A stretch of DNA of 64,000 nucleotides from Casuarina equisetifolia (lineage: Eukaryota > Streptophyta > Magnoliopsida > Fagales > Casuarinaceae): the NCBI GenBank assembly GCA_028551475.1, contig CM052355.1, forward strand, positions 32,329,580-32,393,579, in the 5' to 3' direction. The position numbers and the translations under genes were made by a program. Below are positions 23,114 through 37,487 of this stretch, piece after piece. Position 1 is the stretch's first letter. Each line of letters starts with the position of its first letter. The notes beneath the pieces are model-generated. The model did not search any database, was not told the DNA's origin, and was given only the letters and a program-made list of their open reading frames with translations.

Positions 23114-26100
23114 ATGGACTCCACCAAGCAGCAACCTAGGTTCGTGCTGGGCAAACAGTCCTCGCTGGCCCCGGACCGCGACGACTCGGCGGCTATAGCT
23201 AATGAGGTACTTGACGGCTCGGAGGCGGTCGACCCCAGGGTCCGGCTGATGTACCTCGCCAACGAGGGAAATCTGGAGGGGATCAAGGAGCTTCTGGACT
23301 CCGGGATTGACGTCAATTTCCGAGACATCGATGAGCGCACTGCCTTGCACGTCGCCGCCTGCCAGGGTCTCGCCGATGTCGTCCAACTCTTGCTTCAGCG
23401 TGGCGCGGAGGTCGACCCCAAGGACCGCTGGGGCAGCACGGTGATTTTATGATTTCTCATTATTTTCTGGAAATTTATGGCATTTGATATTTGTGGCCGC
23501 ATTTGGAAGTATCGGGATCAGAGGAGACTCGCAGAGAAGAATATGCTCTGCTATCTTTCTCTTCACTTAAGCATAATAATAGGAACAAAAAGATATGCCG
23601 ACTTGGCGTCCGCATATTTTCAATGTTTTGGTTTTGGGTGTGGTGAAGCATACTTGTAAAAACGCACATGGGCCTAGATAGGGAACACGTGATATACTAA
23701 CGAAATCCTTATTACACCAAAAGTGCCGTCTTCCAGTGGGATTTTGACACAACCATTAGCAAATTTTGGGATAATATTATGCTGTTTCGGAGAACTTGGA
23801 GGGGTTAGAAGAGAAGACGGCCACATAATGGGGCAGAATTCCCTCGATATTCAATCAATTTGCGAGCTTTGTATAATTACATGATTGCTCTAGCCATCAT
23901 TTGTGCATATGAGTTCTCTTCTCCATTTATTTTTTGTTCTTCATTCTTACTACTAATTCTTGTATGTTTGTAAATTCTAGAGCTTTTTGAGGAATTTTGT
24001 TAAGGAAAAAGTTTCGATTCAATGGTTTTTGTATTCGAGGGTAAAAGGTGAAGGTGATTCTGTTTCTTTTTTAATTATTGGAATGTAGTTTTTTGTATTC
24101 GAGGGAAAAAGGTGATGTTGATTCTGTTTCTTAGTTAATTATTAGAATGTAGAAATCTAGCCCCATTAAAATCTCAAGACTCTGGAGATCAACTTGGCAA
24201 CTGCCTCCTAGGATTTTCGAAGTTCTTACAAGGAGAAAAGAAGATATCAGTGCGCTTTCAGAAATAGGTTAAAGTTACTTTAAATTCCTATATTCCACTT
24301 TTTCCCTTGGTGTTGGTTCAATCTTAACCTTGTAGTCCTAACACCAGTATGATTTGATCTAAGTTGGCCCTGTTCAACTGCATACCATAAAAATTGTGTT
24401 GCATCCCTGTTTTTTCAAATAAAAATATTAGCGTATTAGCTTATCCATTGGAACTGACTTATTATCCTTCTTCTAGGATCAAGTAATTAACTTTTGGAGG
24501 GGCCATTCTTTGATCTGTTATATTGGAGTGAGGTTTCTACTTTGCAGGGTTCATCTTGTAGTACCTTTTGAACACAGAACCATGGCAATTTTAGTTAGGT
24601 ATCAATGTTTCGTGAAGCCTTAGATTGATATTGCTCTATTACCCTCCATATGAAGAGAAACAGGACTAGAAAATCCAAAAGCTACAAAGAAAATTGGAGC
24701 TTCTCTCTAGTAGAGTTTGTTCACTTAAGTGAAAGGTGGAAAAGTGTCACCCAAATCCTTATACTTTAGAAGTGGGAAATGTCTTTTTCTTTTGCCCTCA
24801 CTCCACACCCACCCACCTACCTCACAAAACTTTCGACAACAGCCTGTAGCCATATTAAGAAGTAAGTGACAGCTTTGCAATTGTTGAGCAGGTTAGCTGC
24901 TTATATATGTGGAAGACTCAAAATGCCTAGAATAAATTGAGACGGTGTTCAAATATCTGGTTGTATATGCTATGAAATTTAGCTTGATCATTTTTAGCTT
25001 GCAGATCCTCATACTGGACGCATAAATGCAAATGGTAATTGTTCTTGGTTTATCATGCAGCCTCTTGCAGATGCTGTGTATTACAAAAACCATGATGTTA
25101 TCAAACTTTTAGAGGGACATGGTGCAAAGCCTCCGGTATGTCTTTCTGTCATCTTTTATAAGCTAATCTTAGTCCTTGGCATGCTTCTATGATGTAAATG
25201 GTCCATTGGTGTAGTTAGGAAAATTTCTGTAAGTAAATGATCCTGTAATAATAAAATTATATACCAATGCTTTCACATGTTAGAATGTTCAATTTTGGTT
25301 TGTAGTCCTTAAGATGATGGAGCTTATTTCATCTTGTAAACCTGCAACTGCTGACTGCTTTTTGACACCATCACCAACTGCCGCTTCATTTGGTTCATGT
25401 TCACAATCATGAGGCTCCATGTCCACCCTATCATTTATCATAATATATTATGAAGAACCATGGAAGGGTTAGAGTGAGTTTTTGCTTCTCAAATGGATAA
25501 GAAGACATTCGTCTCTAAATTCATTATCTCTTCTTCTAGACACTATAAGTACACTCAGTCGCTCTTCTAGGTTAAGTCTCATTATAGTTAAATGTTTCTT
25601 GCTTGACTATTTGGTGGCAATCTGGAAGGTATTATCTCCTCCACTTATACAGCGTTAGGTACCATTTCATTATAGGATATGCAATATCAGCCAGTAGTAC
25701 TTATGTAGAAACAGGATTTTAATTTTGAGTAGGCATAAACATACACATGTCCATTTGTTTTTTCAACAACAATAAACGGAGTGATATCCTTCTTACTGAT
25801 CTATGATGAAACAGTGGCACAAAAAGATGAGAAAAAAGCTTGACCCAGAACATAAAAGTTTACTTTGCTAGCTTCCTTTTAATTATGTCTTCGGAGGGGG
25901 AAAAAAAAGAGGAAAATCTCCTAGATTCAAAACAAAACCCAAGAATCCAGAGTCAAATATGAGAGCTAGATGTGCTCATGTTATGCAATGTATGTTATGA
26001 GAAGTTGGTAAAACTCAAGGGCAAGCAATTAAAATCCAAGAAACATGATAGGGAGCATAAATCTCCTACCAGAAGGTGAAGAACAGCGCCATTTATGGGT

Positions 26101-29100
26101 TGAGGTTGGAAATTATGAAAATCAAGTAGAGTTTTTTAAAAAAAATAAAAAATAAAAAAACTGTCCTCGTGAAGATAGAACACATGAAAAGCACAACCCA
26201 CATTCTGATAGCCTTTAGATTAAGTTGAGCTTCTCCGTCTCCGTTTTCGTAACAATCAAATTTGTTGACACAAAATATGGTAAATTGATCAGCCCACTCT
26301 CAGCTCTTTCCTTAGGCACCTTCCCTACACACTCTCGATCTGCGTCATTCACCCATATCCTTTATCCACTGTCTCTTCTCTCTCTTCCTTAAAATAGACA
26401 AAGTGTGGGACCTGTGGACTCCACATTTATCCACTGGTAAGCTGCTCCCGCATCATAAGCTTTCAAACATAGAGAAAGTGTTTCAACAGAATAGTTGAGA
26501 ATAAAGTAAGGATGCATACCTTGGTTTTGTGGTGAGATGCTGATGGGAAGCAGTGATCTGGCTGCTTGTTGGAGCAAATACCATTCATATTGATCATAAG
26601 AGATGAAGGGATAAGTGTTCTCATTGGGCATGGGTGAAATTTTTTTCCTTTTGGGTGGGAACATGCATTTCGGTCAGTCCCGCAAATTCATTGAACCATT
26701 TTCACTTCCCACCTGATTGAAAATGGCGCACAAAGGTTGAACTCACGTAAGCATCTATTTCTACAATTTTGCATTCGGTAATTTTTGTTAAAAAATTTCC
26801 CATTACCAGTCAACCTAGCTGGCTTCTTTGGAGGCCAAATCACTTTCACCTCCAATAGAGGATACAAATGGCACATACTTTCTCGCTATGTTTCTTGGTT
26901 ATCCAATGTATATTCAGTTTTACATGCTTATACGTAGTCTTTTTGACTCTGTCATTTCAGATGGCTCCCATGCATGTCCAAAATGCATTTGAAGTCCCTG
27001 AATATGAGATTGATCCTAAAGAGCTTGATTTTTCTAAAAGCTCTTGCATAGCGAAGGTAAGTTGACAACCTTTCTTTTCTTCATGGTTAATATTCTTGTC
27101 TAGATTGTTTTGTTGATATAAAACTTGGAACCTGGTTATTAACTTTTTCCCTTTCTCTTCCTCCTTTATTGAGCAGATGTATCTTATGATCATTTGTGAG
27201 CTATATATTTTCTCAATCATTGTATTGTGGATTCATAGTTCACCATTCTCTGTGTTTTTTGTTATATTGATGATGACCTTGATTTTTTTGGAGACAATTT
27301 AACTAAAATTTCTAACATGCATTTAGCAAGCTGATGTGTTGGTCTCTCAAGAAGAGTGATTTGAATTTCCGATTTTTGGAATTAAGAAGCCTACTTCCTT
27401 TATCACCAACACTTTATGTGCCTTATACCATTTTATAACAACTTTGGGAACGTGTATGCCCCTTCTATGCTGTTCCTTCAAAGAACTAGATAAATTACAA
27501 TTGAAGTTTCTCTACAATCACTTATAAGCGTATTCTCACCTCATAAAGAATCAAGGCGAAACTTAGCACCTATGAGTACCATTGCAAATGTTCCATTCAA
27601 TGTGGGTAATTCGCTTTGGAATCTGGTCTACTTTTTGGAATCTCACAATTTTCATATTTGCACTCTTTGACATTCTAGTCAAAGTTCATCGCATTTATTG
27701 CTTTTTTGCCACATGGTACTAAGTTGGCTTGGTACAAAATGTAACTACTCAAACGATACTTGAATCTATGTGCCACTTATTAAACTCAATCTCACCTGAT
27801 TAGGAATTGATGAGACTTGACATACATGAATTTTGTGTTGCACTTACTCAATATGGGTAATCTATCCACCAGGTGTGTAACCAATATTTCTGGGTGTCAC
27901 AACTTTGGTATTTTATCAGTGTTGCATACTTGCGTTATTCCTTGGAAGATGTACAAGTAGCATTCAGCTACTTGCATGGGATGAAACACTATTTATGTCC
28001 TTGTGAAATCATAATATTGATGAAGAATCTGGTACAACATTGTCGACTAACTGTATTTTTTTTATGTCCACCTTTCTGTTGCATATTTCCATGTGGAAAA
28101 TTACAATAGGGAACTTTTTGCCTTGCATCATGGCGTGGAATTCAAGTTGCTGTCAAAATGCTTGGGGAGGAAGTCTTGAATGATGAAGATAAAGTGTGGG
28201 TTTGTATTATATTATTAGTGAATTTATTATCTTTTATTTTGTCATTTACTGTTCATTTCCGTACTAGATGTTTTAGTTAGTATTCTTAATTCTTTTCTAA
28301 TAATTGAGTATTCAATGTCTTTATGACATCTCAGGAAGGCTTTTAGAGATGAGCTAGCATTACTTCAGAAAATACGCCATCCAAATGTTGTGCAATTTTT
28401 GGGTGCTGTAACCCAAAGCACTCCAATGATGATTGTCACTGAATTTTTGCCCAAGGTTTTCCCTCTTTTTCTCCTCACTAGAAGAGATGGAAAATTTAAA
28501 CTGTTGTATTGCTGGAATTTTCTTAATTTTATCTTTGTCCTAATTGATCTTATCATTCGTGATCTTGCTATTTTGAATTTTTAAGCTTTATATGAATTCA
28601 ACATCTACTTGTAATATCACTTTTAGGAGAGACTGCAGCCCTGTTCAATAAACTAGTGTGGGAGAACTAAAGCCTGCAGTACAAATTATAATTGACTTCC
28701 CTCTTGGACATGGATGTTAACAATTATGCCAAACATAAATGTTTTTTTTTTTTTTTGGGAAACAGTCCAGGGTAAACATAAGATTTTAATGTTTATATTA
28801 CTGTTACTTTTGGTGGAAATTATTGGTCAATGGTGCATGAACCCAGGTGTCTGGTATAGTGAGTGGCTATGTGCTAAATTCCCTTTTTATCCAAAAATTA
28901 TACAGACCAATTAATTGACTTGTAGGCAGTTGGTTTAAATCCTTGTCAACAGTTTTTTCTTTTGCAAGTATTTGAAAGTAAATGTACTGATGAAGAGCTA
29001 CAGCACACAAAACTGTGGTTATTGCTTGTTTTGGTACTTCTAGGGGCCACTGGCACAGCCCTTTAAGGTGAAGTTATCCCTTTTTTCGTTTTTCTAAATT

Positions 29101-32100
29101 TATGTGTAGAGACATGCGTAGTATTGCCCTTTATGTTTGCCTTAATTATTATAACAAGTAGGATAACTTTTTGTCTCTAAATTTATGTGTAGAGACATGC
29201 GTAGTATTGCCCTTTATGTGAGTATGAGTGTGTTTGTGTTTGTAGTTATTTGTCATAGAATTGCAAGATCAAAATCTGCTGAATAAATGTTAGTGTCAAA
29301 ATGTCATTCTTGCATACTCAGCAGGTGAAGAACATGGGAAAAATAAAATTATTATTATTATTATTTTCGTAAGTGATAATAACTTAGATGAGAGAGAGAG
29401 AGAGAGAGAGGTGTTGATGTGCCAAGTATGGTGGAAACCCAAACAAGAAAGGCTTGGATGAAGGGGGAGGCAATGGTATTAATTTCTTATGGTTCCTTGC
29501 ACATGGCTCATGCTGTGACATTCATTTCACATATACCTCTGTTGTCTTCTGATCTACTTGGATCACCTGATACCATTTTGTTTTTGCACATATATAATGA
29601 TTTCCACAAACGATGCTTATGTTTTTTGATTAACTATTATGATTTGTAGGGAGATTTTTGTGCCTACTTGAAACGAAAAGGTGCCTTGAAGCCAACAGCA
29701 GCAGTGAATTTTGCACTTGATATTGCTAGGTTGGTGAAGTGGCTTGGATGCTAAAATTTATTGCATATCTTCTTTGTTGATATTGGATCGTTTTGGTGTT
29801 TGAAAAATGATTGTGATGCCTCATGGTGACATGGATCTAGTATGTGCTCAAAAACAAGAAGTCTACCCAACTGGTAATTGATTTAGAACTCCTGCTATCG
29901 CCATATAGAAATAAAAATTGTTTGAAGAGATTTTTATTATTGAAGTATATTGTGAGTAAAAAATAAAGATATTGCTAAGGAGTTGTAGACCACATTCCTT
30001 GTGCAAGAAAGTGATGAAATGTACAGTCCTGGATTGAAATCAGACCAGTGCTTGTCTAACTTCAAAATCAGAAAAAAACACAAAGCTATAGAGACACTAC
30101 TATGTTCCTTTTGTTTTTACGAGATTCATTTATTGAGAATTTCATTTCATGTCATTATAAGTACAACACTTACAAATTAAAAGAATTTATTTGAAAAAGT
30201 GATATCTTTTGATAAATTAGAGTTTTGTTGTTGAACAGTTTTGTAGATCTTATAAAGAAGATGGTTTGACTAGCCTTGAAATCAAATCATATTATTTTAT
30301 TTATTGTAGGATTAGCCTATTTAGCGTATAAAAGTACAAAAATAATTGATCAATCTGTAGAAAAAATTGTAGGCAATCTGCATTAGGCAGGAGAAATGTT
30401 TTGTACAATAGAAAAGTAATCTAAGACATTATAAGAATGTGACAAAGCCAGTTCAACTATTGCTGGTAGTTAGCAACTCATAATTATTAATCAAAATGGA
30501 AATTTTAGGGAAAAATTAGAACGTGAGTAAGATCATATGAGTTGGACACTAGATGCTTCAACCACACAGTTTATTAGATCCATCGTAGTGCCAATTTGGT
30601 GCACACATTTTAGCTAGAGGTGCTGCCTCCGGACTTGTCATCGAGGCATTCTCACTTCGTCCCTGCCCCCTTTGTCTCCTTGATTTGTTGCTTTAGCCTC
30701 CCTTGCCCTTCCCATGTTTCTCTTTGTTGTTTTATTGTTTTCTTTTCCTTTGTATTAGCTCAGTGAAAGAAAAGGAAGGAAAAAGATATTTGAACTTACA
30801 ACTATGCATGAGAAGTATTGTATTGCCTCTTGTCATTTGCTGAACCTGGAATGTTCTCAGCACCTACTTTATTAGATTGATGTTTACCTTTAAGTAATTG
30901 ATATTGTCATTGATCTTTCTGCTGATCAGAGAGAAAATTCTGTTCTTTCATTCTCTCCCTGAATAATATGGCTTGATTTTTAGGAGAACTGTTAGAACTT
31001 TGATGGCCATTATCTGTTGATAGCAATGACACTTTGGGTGATTTCTTGTATCTTAATGCAGAACTCTGATGCACTAATTTTTTGCAGGGGAATGAATTAC
31101 TTGCATGAGCGTAAACCTGAAGCAATTATTCACCGAGATCTTGAGCCTTCGTATGTTCTCTTCCTCTCAACCCAAACCCAAACCCAACAACCCCCCCCCC
31201 ACCCAACCCCCAACTCGCCCCCTCCTCTTCAAAAAAAAAAAAAACCAAAGCTGGCTTATTTATTCATCACTCTGCATGTTTTGCTTTTACTATCCTTTTG
31301 GTGTGAAAGTATGCATTTTTAATAGCAGACTACTTGAAACCATTGAAAGTTTTTCCTACTGTTCATGAGTAAGAAAACAGAAACATACTGCGGGATGATT
31401 CTGGACATCTGAAAGTTGCAGACTTTGGGGTCAGCAAGTTGCTGAAAGTTGCAAATACAGTTAGAGAAGACAAACCCGTGACTAGTCAAGATACATCTTG
31501 TATGTTTTTTCTCAACTAGATGTAGCTTACACTGTATTGTGTACCTGCTGTTGCTGAAGTAGTTAATGTCCTATTAACAGGGCGGTATGTGGCTCCTGAG
31601 GTTTACAGAAATGAAGAATATGATATAAAAGTGGATGTATTTTCGTTCGCTTTGATCTTGCAAGAGGTAAAATTCCCCTTTTGATCTGCGTATATTCCCT
31701 GTTCATGGACAATATATTTATTGATGCTGCTACAAATTTGCATAAAAGATGTGTTACATTCTTGGAACTCTTTTCTTTCCATTTATCTTTTCAATGTATA
31801 TACACACACACATATTTGATGTTGCAAAAATTTCTGTGACAGTGTTACAAAATAATTCAATAAAACAAATTTTGGAATGATTTCTTCGGAGTTTTATTTT
31901 ATTCAGGCTGCATCAAGGTTAATTCCATTAATTTCACAAACATATTATAAGGTTATATTTTGAGTTACATTCTATTTAGCAAATTATAAAATCAAAAGAA
32001 TATTAATTAATGGATGTATATAATACTATAAATTAGGTGTTGTAACTATATTTAAATAGTATTAGAAAGAAAGGGATATGTGTTCCTACTCCAAAAGGTA

Positions 32101-34290
32101 GTAATGTGTACTTGTGAGTAGTTATAAATTGATTTGTCTATGTTCCAAGTTCAAGGCCTTCTCGATACTCAAATCTGGCTTTACCTTGGTCAAGCCTAAG
32201 CCGAGTAAACAAATTGAATTAGATTGGCCTGAATTTGAGTCGGCCCTGTTGGTATTGGTGTTTCCTGGCAACATTATCCCTAGCGATGATGTTTTCTTAT
32301 CAATTTCATTGCGTTGGTATATTCTAGTCTTTTTCATGTTGGTAATGGTGAAGTTTGTATCTTCAAATCCTTTTTGTTTTTTCTTGCATTTCTTCTTTTA
32401 TGCATTTCCCGGATATTTGGAGAGATTGCTATCAATGGGATTTTCCCAACTTGTACTTCCGCATATTAGAGTGTGGAATTATTTCCTCTTGGCAAGGACC
32501 AAGATTTTGGAGTAGGTGTAAGGAGAATGCATGGCTGGTAAATAGCCCACCCGTTATTTTTCCTCAGTCATAAATGACACTCCCAATCAGAAAGAAGTGT
32601 AATCTGCCATATAATTACCTACCTACTATGAATCTTTTCATTTATTTTTATTATAATTCCATAATTTGTCTCTTCTATCGCAAATGAGATTATTATTTTC
32701 GTGGGCAATTCTTCTGGGTATGCAATATGTAGAGTCTTGGAAAAGATTTTTGTTATTTGGTGCGACTAATATATATGTTATTTGCCGCTGTGGTAGATGA
32801 TTGAAGGGTGTCCACCATTTCATACAAAACCAGAAAATGAAGTTCCTAAACTATACGTTGCAAACGAACGGCCGCCATTTAGAGCTCCAGCCAAACTGTA
32901 TGCGCATGGATTAAAAGAGTAAGTCACTTCCATACGTTTGATTCAGCTGTATGAATTCCTGCAGATAATGGGATTTTGAAATATATGGTTAACAGGATAA
33001 CTTTCAAGCAACATAGTTGTCCGTATCTAATATCTCCTTTTATGCAAATTTTGATGTTGATTTGTGCTCATAAAAGTGGTATTCTTGTTCTCCTGTTTCT
33101 TTTAATTGTGAATCATCAATTCCAAAGTCAAGGAACTCATTTTTTCTTTGTATCATTCCTTCTCCTCATGCTATCCCACTAACCAGTTGTATTACGATGA
33201 TTTGTCTATAGGTTAATTCAGGAGTGTTGGAGTGGGGAACCATGCAAGAGACCAACATTTGGGCATATAATTAATAGGTTGGAAGACATTAATTATCAGC
33301 TTTCTCAACAAAGGAGCTGGAAGGTGGTGGCTCTGTCTCTGTCTATCGGTGTTTCTGTGTGTCTCAATTTAACCTATATTATTGGATGCTTGTCATTACA
33401 AGTTAGTCTGAACCGGAAAAAAAAAATAAAAATGAAAATGTTCCTATCCTGAAATTTTGTGATGTTCTTGTGAGAAGGACAAGGACAAAGTTAGTCTTTG
33501 GAGTCTGAATTATCTATTTTGAGGATTTTAGAGAGGTAGGATGATAATATTGATGACGAAATGGAGATAGAGTTGTCTAGTGGAGGAAAATTTCTTAACT
33601 ATATGCCAAAAAAAGGAATTACAGAAACCATTATGATGCTGGCCAATACGCTTAAGTCCATGCTCTTTAGGCCATATTGTTTCTAAAACCTGTGAATGTT
33701 CTAGAATCACAATTATCATCCATCTGCCTGAATGAGTTGAAGCTGCTCGAACCTTTTAGTTAAATACACATGCTTGTCGGCCGTCCTATGAAGGGTTGTA
33801 TCACTAGTTTCTTTTGGATGTTCCATTTAAAATAATAGTCAAAAGGTTCTTCTAACTAGTTTCTTCTAGATGTTCCATTTAATTTGAGTTGTGCTTATTA
33901 AATATTAGACTAGTAAAACAAAATTGTTAGCGTGTCAAGCTACGGTGAAGAACTTTTACACTAGCAGTATGTACTTCAAAAAACTTTGTAAAGGTAGATT
34001 TTTCCACATGCTAATTGGATAGGATCCATCAGAGCTTTTGTTATTGGAGTCCTGGAACTAGTCTTCTCTAAAAATGCTAAATGGTAAGAACTAGTCCAGG
34101 CCACATCCTCTTTGTATAATGTTGATATCTCTTTGCTTCCGTCATCTTGGTGATTATTATATTAAGCTTCTGCAATTTGTTGTATTTTCTTCAGGCTAGA
34201 CCGCTTAAATGTTTCCACAATTTTGAAGCCATATTCAAGAGAGATCGTTCAAGTCCAAGCAGCCGATCATCCCGGTCTACATTCCCATAA
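23114..34290 (+). CDS. Ankyrin-repeat integrin-linked-type protein kinase (Raf-like MAPKKK group C1)
   Basis: Twelve exons: 23114-23440, 25061-25135, 26961-27056, 28110-28195, 28335-28455, 29650-29729, 31088-31150, 31381-31499, 31581-31666, 32797-32918, 33212-33323 and 34195-34290. They sum to 1383 nt, 460 aa, and every junction is GT-AG and in phase. Residues about 40-135 form ankyrin repeats (NFRDIDERTALHVAACQG). The kinase domain spans about 165-430: VAVK (K182), QKIRHPNVVQFLGAV, HRDLEPSN (D279), DFG (297-299), YVAPE (E329), DVFSFALILQEMIEG. The lysine of the usual HRDLKPxN is glutamate (E281) and the glycine loop is weak, both normal for plant ILKs; some act as Mn-dependent or weak kinases. 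Arabidopsis ILK1 takes part in immunity, potassium homeostasis and osmotic stress. The sequence recalls At2g43850/At3g58760-type members. Exons 7-12 and flanks are duplicated at 55.3-59.8 kb. Confidence 0.95.
23441..25060. other. Kinase intron 1
   Basis: A 1.6-kb intron with no other gene seen. A short local duplication is visible near 24040-24150, where ttttgtattcgagggtaaaa-type text followed by gattctgtttctt occurs twice. Confidence 0.5.
25136..26960. other. Kinase intron 2 with possible minus-strand gene-like insert
   Basis: Within this 1.8-kb intron the minus strand of 26664-26389 is open for 91 codons, starting MFPPKRKKISPMPNENTYPF and passing YDQYEWYLLQQAARSLLP. It has a more protein-like composition than neighbouring intron sequence. 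An A-rich tract lies at 26138-26160. I cannot assign the translation to a family; a captured exon or a chance frame are both possible. Confidence 0.3.
28967..29315. repeat. Small tandem duplication in kinase intron 5
   Basis: The text tctaaatttatgtgtagagacatgcg followed by tagtattgccctttatgt occurs at about 29093 and again at about 29178. Two simple repeats follow: TTA units at 29348-29367 and (GA)n at 29389-29411. The decayed copy at 19757-20275 shows only one unit, so the duplication is probably later than that copy. Confidence 0.65.
30570..31087. other. Kinase intron 6, 3' part
   Basis: This is the right part of intron 6 (29730-31087). The whole intron has a close counterpart at 55313-56670. 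I recognise no separate element or gene in it. Confidence 0.4.
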
Positions 34291-34981
34291 CTATTAATTG
34301 CCTGAATGCATGTGAATTTTCAATTCTTTATTAGCTGGGAGTGAAAAAGCTTTTAGTGGCAGGTTTTGTTGGTGGAAAAGAATGTTCTGTTGTGACTTGG
34401 TTCCATTTCAAATCATAAACAGTCTTGACATTTAAATGACGAGAGCTACAATTTAGACAAACATGGATGAATGACCGATTACAGTTTCAATTTTGTATCC
34501 CTCTTTTTTGATGAGTTATGAAAGAACCCAAATTTGCTTATTCTTATGAAGCTCTCTAAACTTACAATTGATTGGCATGTTAATTTATTTTGTTAGTTGT
34601 TTATACATGGTAGTCGAGTTTTAGGAGCTCTGAGATCCAACCAATGGAACTTTTGCCTCGATGATTTGTGTGATTGCTGCATTTCAATCTATGCAAAAAT
34701 GCTGAATATACAAATTTTCATCTATGTAGAATATTTTCCTTACATTAACAAATCTATTTCAAATAAATTTTTTAATAGCTTCAAGAGTAATGAATTCTAA
34801 AATAACAATGTATCTAAATATTCATGATTTTGAACTACATGATAGAGAAGAATATTTTGAACTACATGAAAGTGAAGAATGTTCAAGATGTTGGTCTTAC
34901 ATATTGAGCCTAATCATAATATAAAATAAGTTGTGCGATGAGAGAGTTATTAACTTGAAAAGTTCATTTCAAAGCTTATTA

Positions 34982-35013
<32 letters not shown>

Positions 35014-36893
35014 TAATTTATTATTAGTAAAAGGAGAATTGTTGTGGTTTAGGATCTTTTGAATTAACCTTTTGACTTCTAAGTTGTTTTTATCTAAGTT
35101 TCAACATATATATATATTTTCAATATATTCTTTTGGTGTTTTTGCTTTTGTTACTATTCCCTCATGGTCTTGTGAAGGTGAGTTGATTCTTGCATTCTCA
35201 TGGAGGAGAAAAACATATATCAAAGTTTAACTAAAATTAAAGAATCAATTCACTATGCACTTATCTCTTTATTTGATAAATATGGTGAATTGTAATAGGT
35301 TTTCCTAGGTGTCCTTTCAGCTAAGGGGTAAAAACTTTCATTATTACAAATCTTTCTTGCTTAGTTTTCCTATAATACTAACTATAGTAATCGTAAGGAA
35401 AGTGAAATATATTAAGATATCCAACATGCGAGTAGAAAAGTCTTGCCACTCCACTAGAAGCATGAGCTTGAAACGGTTATTGGTTCCCGTTATAGAACAT
35501 TACTAGGCTACTGCTTGCAGTCGTTGTAGGTGCCTTCAAAGCTCTGCATACCTCTAAAGTAAATTAGTTAAACATTTCATACATACCTAAGAACTACTTG
35601 AAATTTCAGAACCTAAGGATCACAGCTGGATCATCATTAAAAATCTGTTTGATTTAAAGGCTGACATTTTGTTCTGACTTCTATGAATGCTGGAAAAATT
35701 AGAGAGACCTAATGTATATGGTTTATTTATTTTTTGGAATGGGAGAAAGTATTGATTACTGAAAAGTTTTCAAAAGAAGAAACAAGAAAAAAAAAAAAAA
35801 GGGATGATACTAAGTTACAAGAACTAAGGAACATTAGAATAATCTAACCCATAGTTTCAATTTCAACATAGCAACTCGAGGTCAAAATAGTCAATAAGCG
35901 GTGGAACCAAAGTCATCCTTTGGTCCCATGTTGGAGACACCAAAATCTCCCACCACTTTGTCTATCAAAAAAAGGAGAAATCTTTATAAATAAAAGATTG
36001 ACTTACTTTTAAAATTGGATTGAATTATAGGAAGTAAGATTCAACTTTGATGTTATATAAAATGTCTAAATTTGTCTTTCCTAAAAATCTTATAGGAGAG
36101 AGAGATGATTTGAGTATTCTTCTTCGTAAAAGAGACTCTTAATCTAACACTAACAAGGTTGAACTTAGCTTTTGGCTTACCTTTTAAGAAATTGTCAAGA
36201 AAGAAACTTGACAATAGTCGCACAGAGATTGTCAAGCTACTTTGAGACGTCTCTGGATAAAATAAGGTATTGCTCGAGAGGTAGTATTTTGGAAAGGCCT
36301 ATATCATGACTGATAAGACCCAAAGGCAAGGTATCTCTTTGATTCATTCTACTTTCATTCATTCTACACGTGGATTGTAGCTCTTTTCAGCCTTTTTTTT
36401 TTGTTATTTTTTTGCCTCCCTTCTCTTCCACTTGAATTGACATTTTTTTCCTTCGCAACCTGTCATCTTTAATGGAGTCCTCGAAAAGCTAAAAAGTCTT
36501 TCCAAAGAGCTCTCACGGGACCGCTCAAGCCTATTTCTACACATAAAACTGAATTTAAGAGTAAGAAGGGCGTAAGCCAGAATAAAAAAGAACGGTAATA
36601 GTTCTAAACAGCAATTTACATCAATTTAAGCCCTCTTAAATTTCTCTCAAATATCACCTAAAATTTGAGGCAATTTCTCTCTAGAGACCTACGAATTACC
36701 ACAACAACAATTATAATTCTAAACAACCGTTTAGATCAATTTAATTTCTCTTAAATATCATCTAAAATTTGAGATAATTTCCCTCTAAAGAGATTAACTT
36801 TAGAATAAACATGACCGGATGGAACGGTCATATTCTCGTTTTTCACGGGAAGGAAATACTCTAGCTGAATAATGGTTCTGTGGTGATGGAAGT
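34291..36893. repeat. Kinase 3' flank, parent-like copy of a multi-copy repeat
   Basis: No gene is found. The stretch about 33355-35480 recurs in whole or part at 40908-40990, 44715-45480, 52019-53690, 59814-60985 and 62938-63235. Shared landmarks are ttgacatttaaatga, gttaatttattttgtta followed by gttgtttatacatgg, attaacaaatctatt and gtgagttgatt. A TTA/ATT microsatellite (about 34980-35016) is present only in this copy. The 36.3-36.8 kb part matches 61.8-62.1 kb. Confidence 0.8.
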
Positions 36894-37487
36894 TGAAAAA
36901 TCAGAATTTGTAACATTTGGTACTTTGGTTTGATAAATAAGTTGAACCAAAGTATAACAAATCTATAACAAATAATATAAGGAAGATAATGGTAGAATAA
37001 TAATTAGGACGTATCTTGAAAAGTGATTTAAACATAAATAAAAAAATAAGAGAAATGATAATAAAGCCTTTCAACATAAATATATATGAAGAAAGATAAT
37101 GACATCAAATAGTTTAGAAACCATTGTTGCAAGGCTTAAATGCCCTGCTACATATCTACGACATTTTAAGAGTAGTCGGATATTCAACAAATGCTATCTC
37201 TCTCTCCTATTTATAGACTATTCTAGATATATTTTATTACATGATAATTAGGTGGTGGCATAATAAATATGGATGGTGTGGACGGTGGTTCATGTGGATA
37301 GTGTGGATGGCGGTTTGGACGGTTGCTTAAATGGTGGCTTGGATGGTTCCTTGGACGGTGGCTGATGTGTAAAGATATCTCATTGAAACCTTGTTCGAGT
37401 GTAAACTCTTGTATGGATGTATTGGGAGGATTGCTTTGTATGTTAGTGAAGCAACTTCTCTTTTACACCAAATCTGTAACTCCAACA
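36894..37487 (-). repeat. 3' LTR of the element
   Basis: Direct repeat of 39536-40129, same length. It includes a run of GGATGG/GGACGG-type imperfect minirepeats at 37269-37365. The polypurine tract lies immediately inside it. Confidence 0.88.

Noticed and set aside
22899-23340. Other-frame and antisense open stretches over kinase exon 1
   Set aside because: Shadows of the GC-richer first exon and leader; the ankyrin frame from 23114 explains the sequence.
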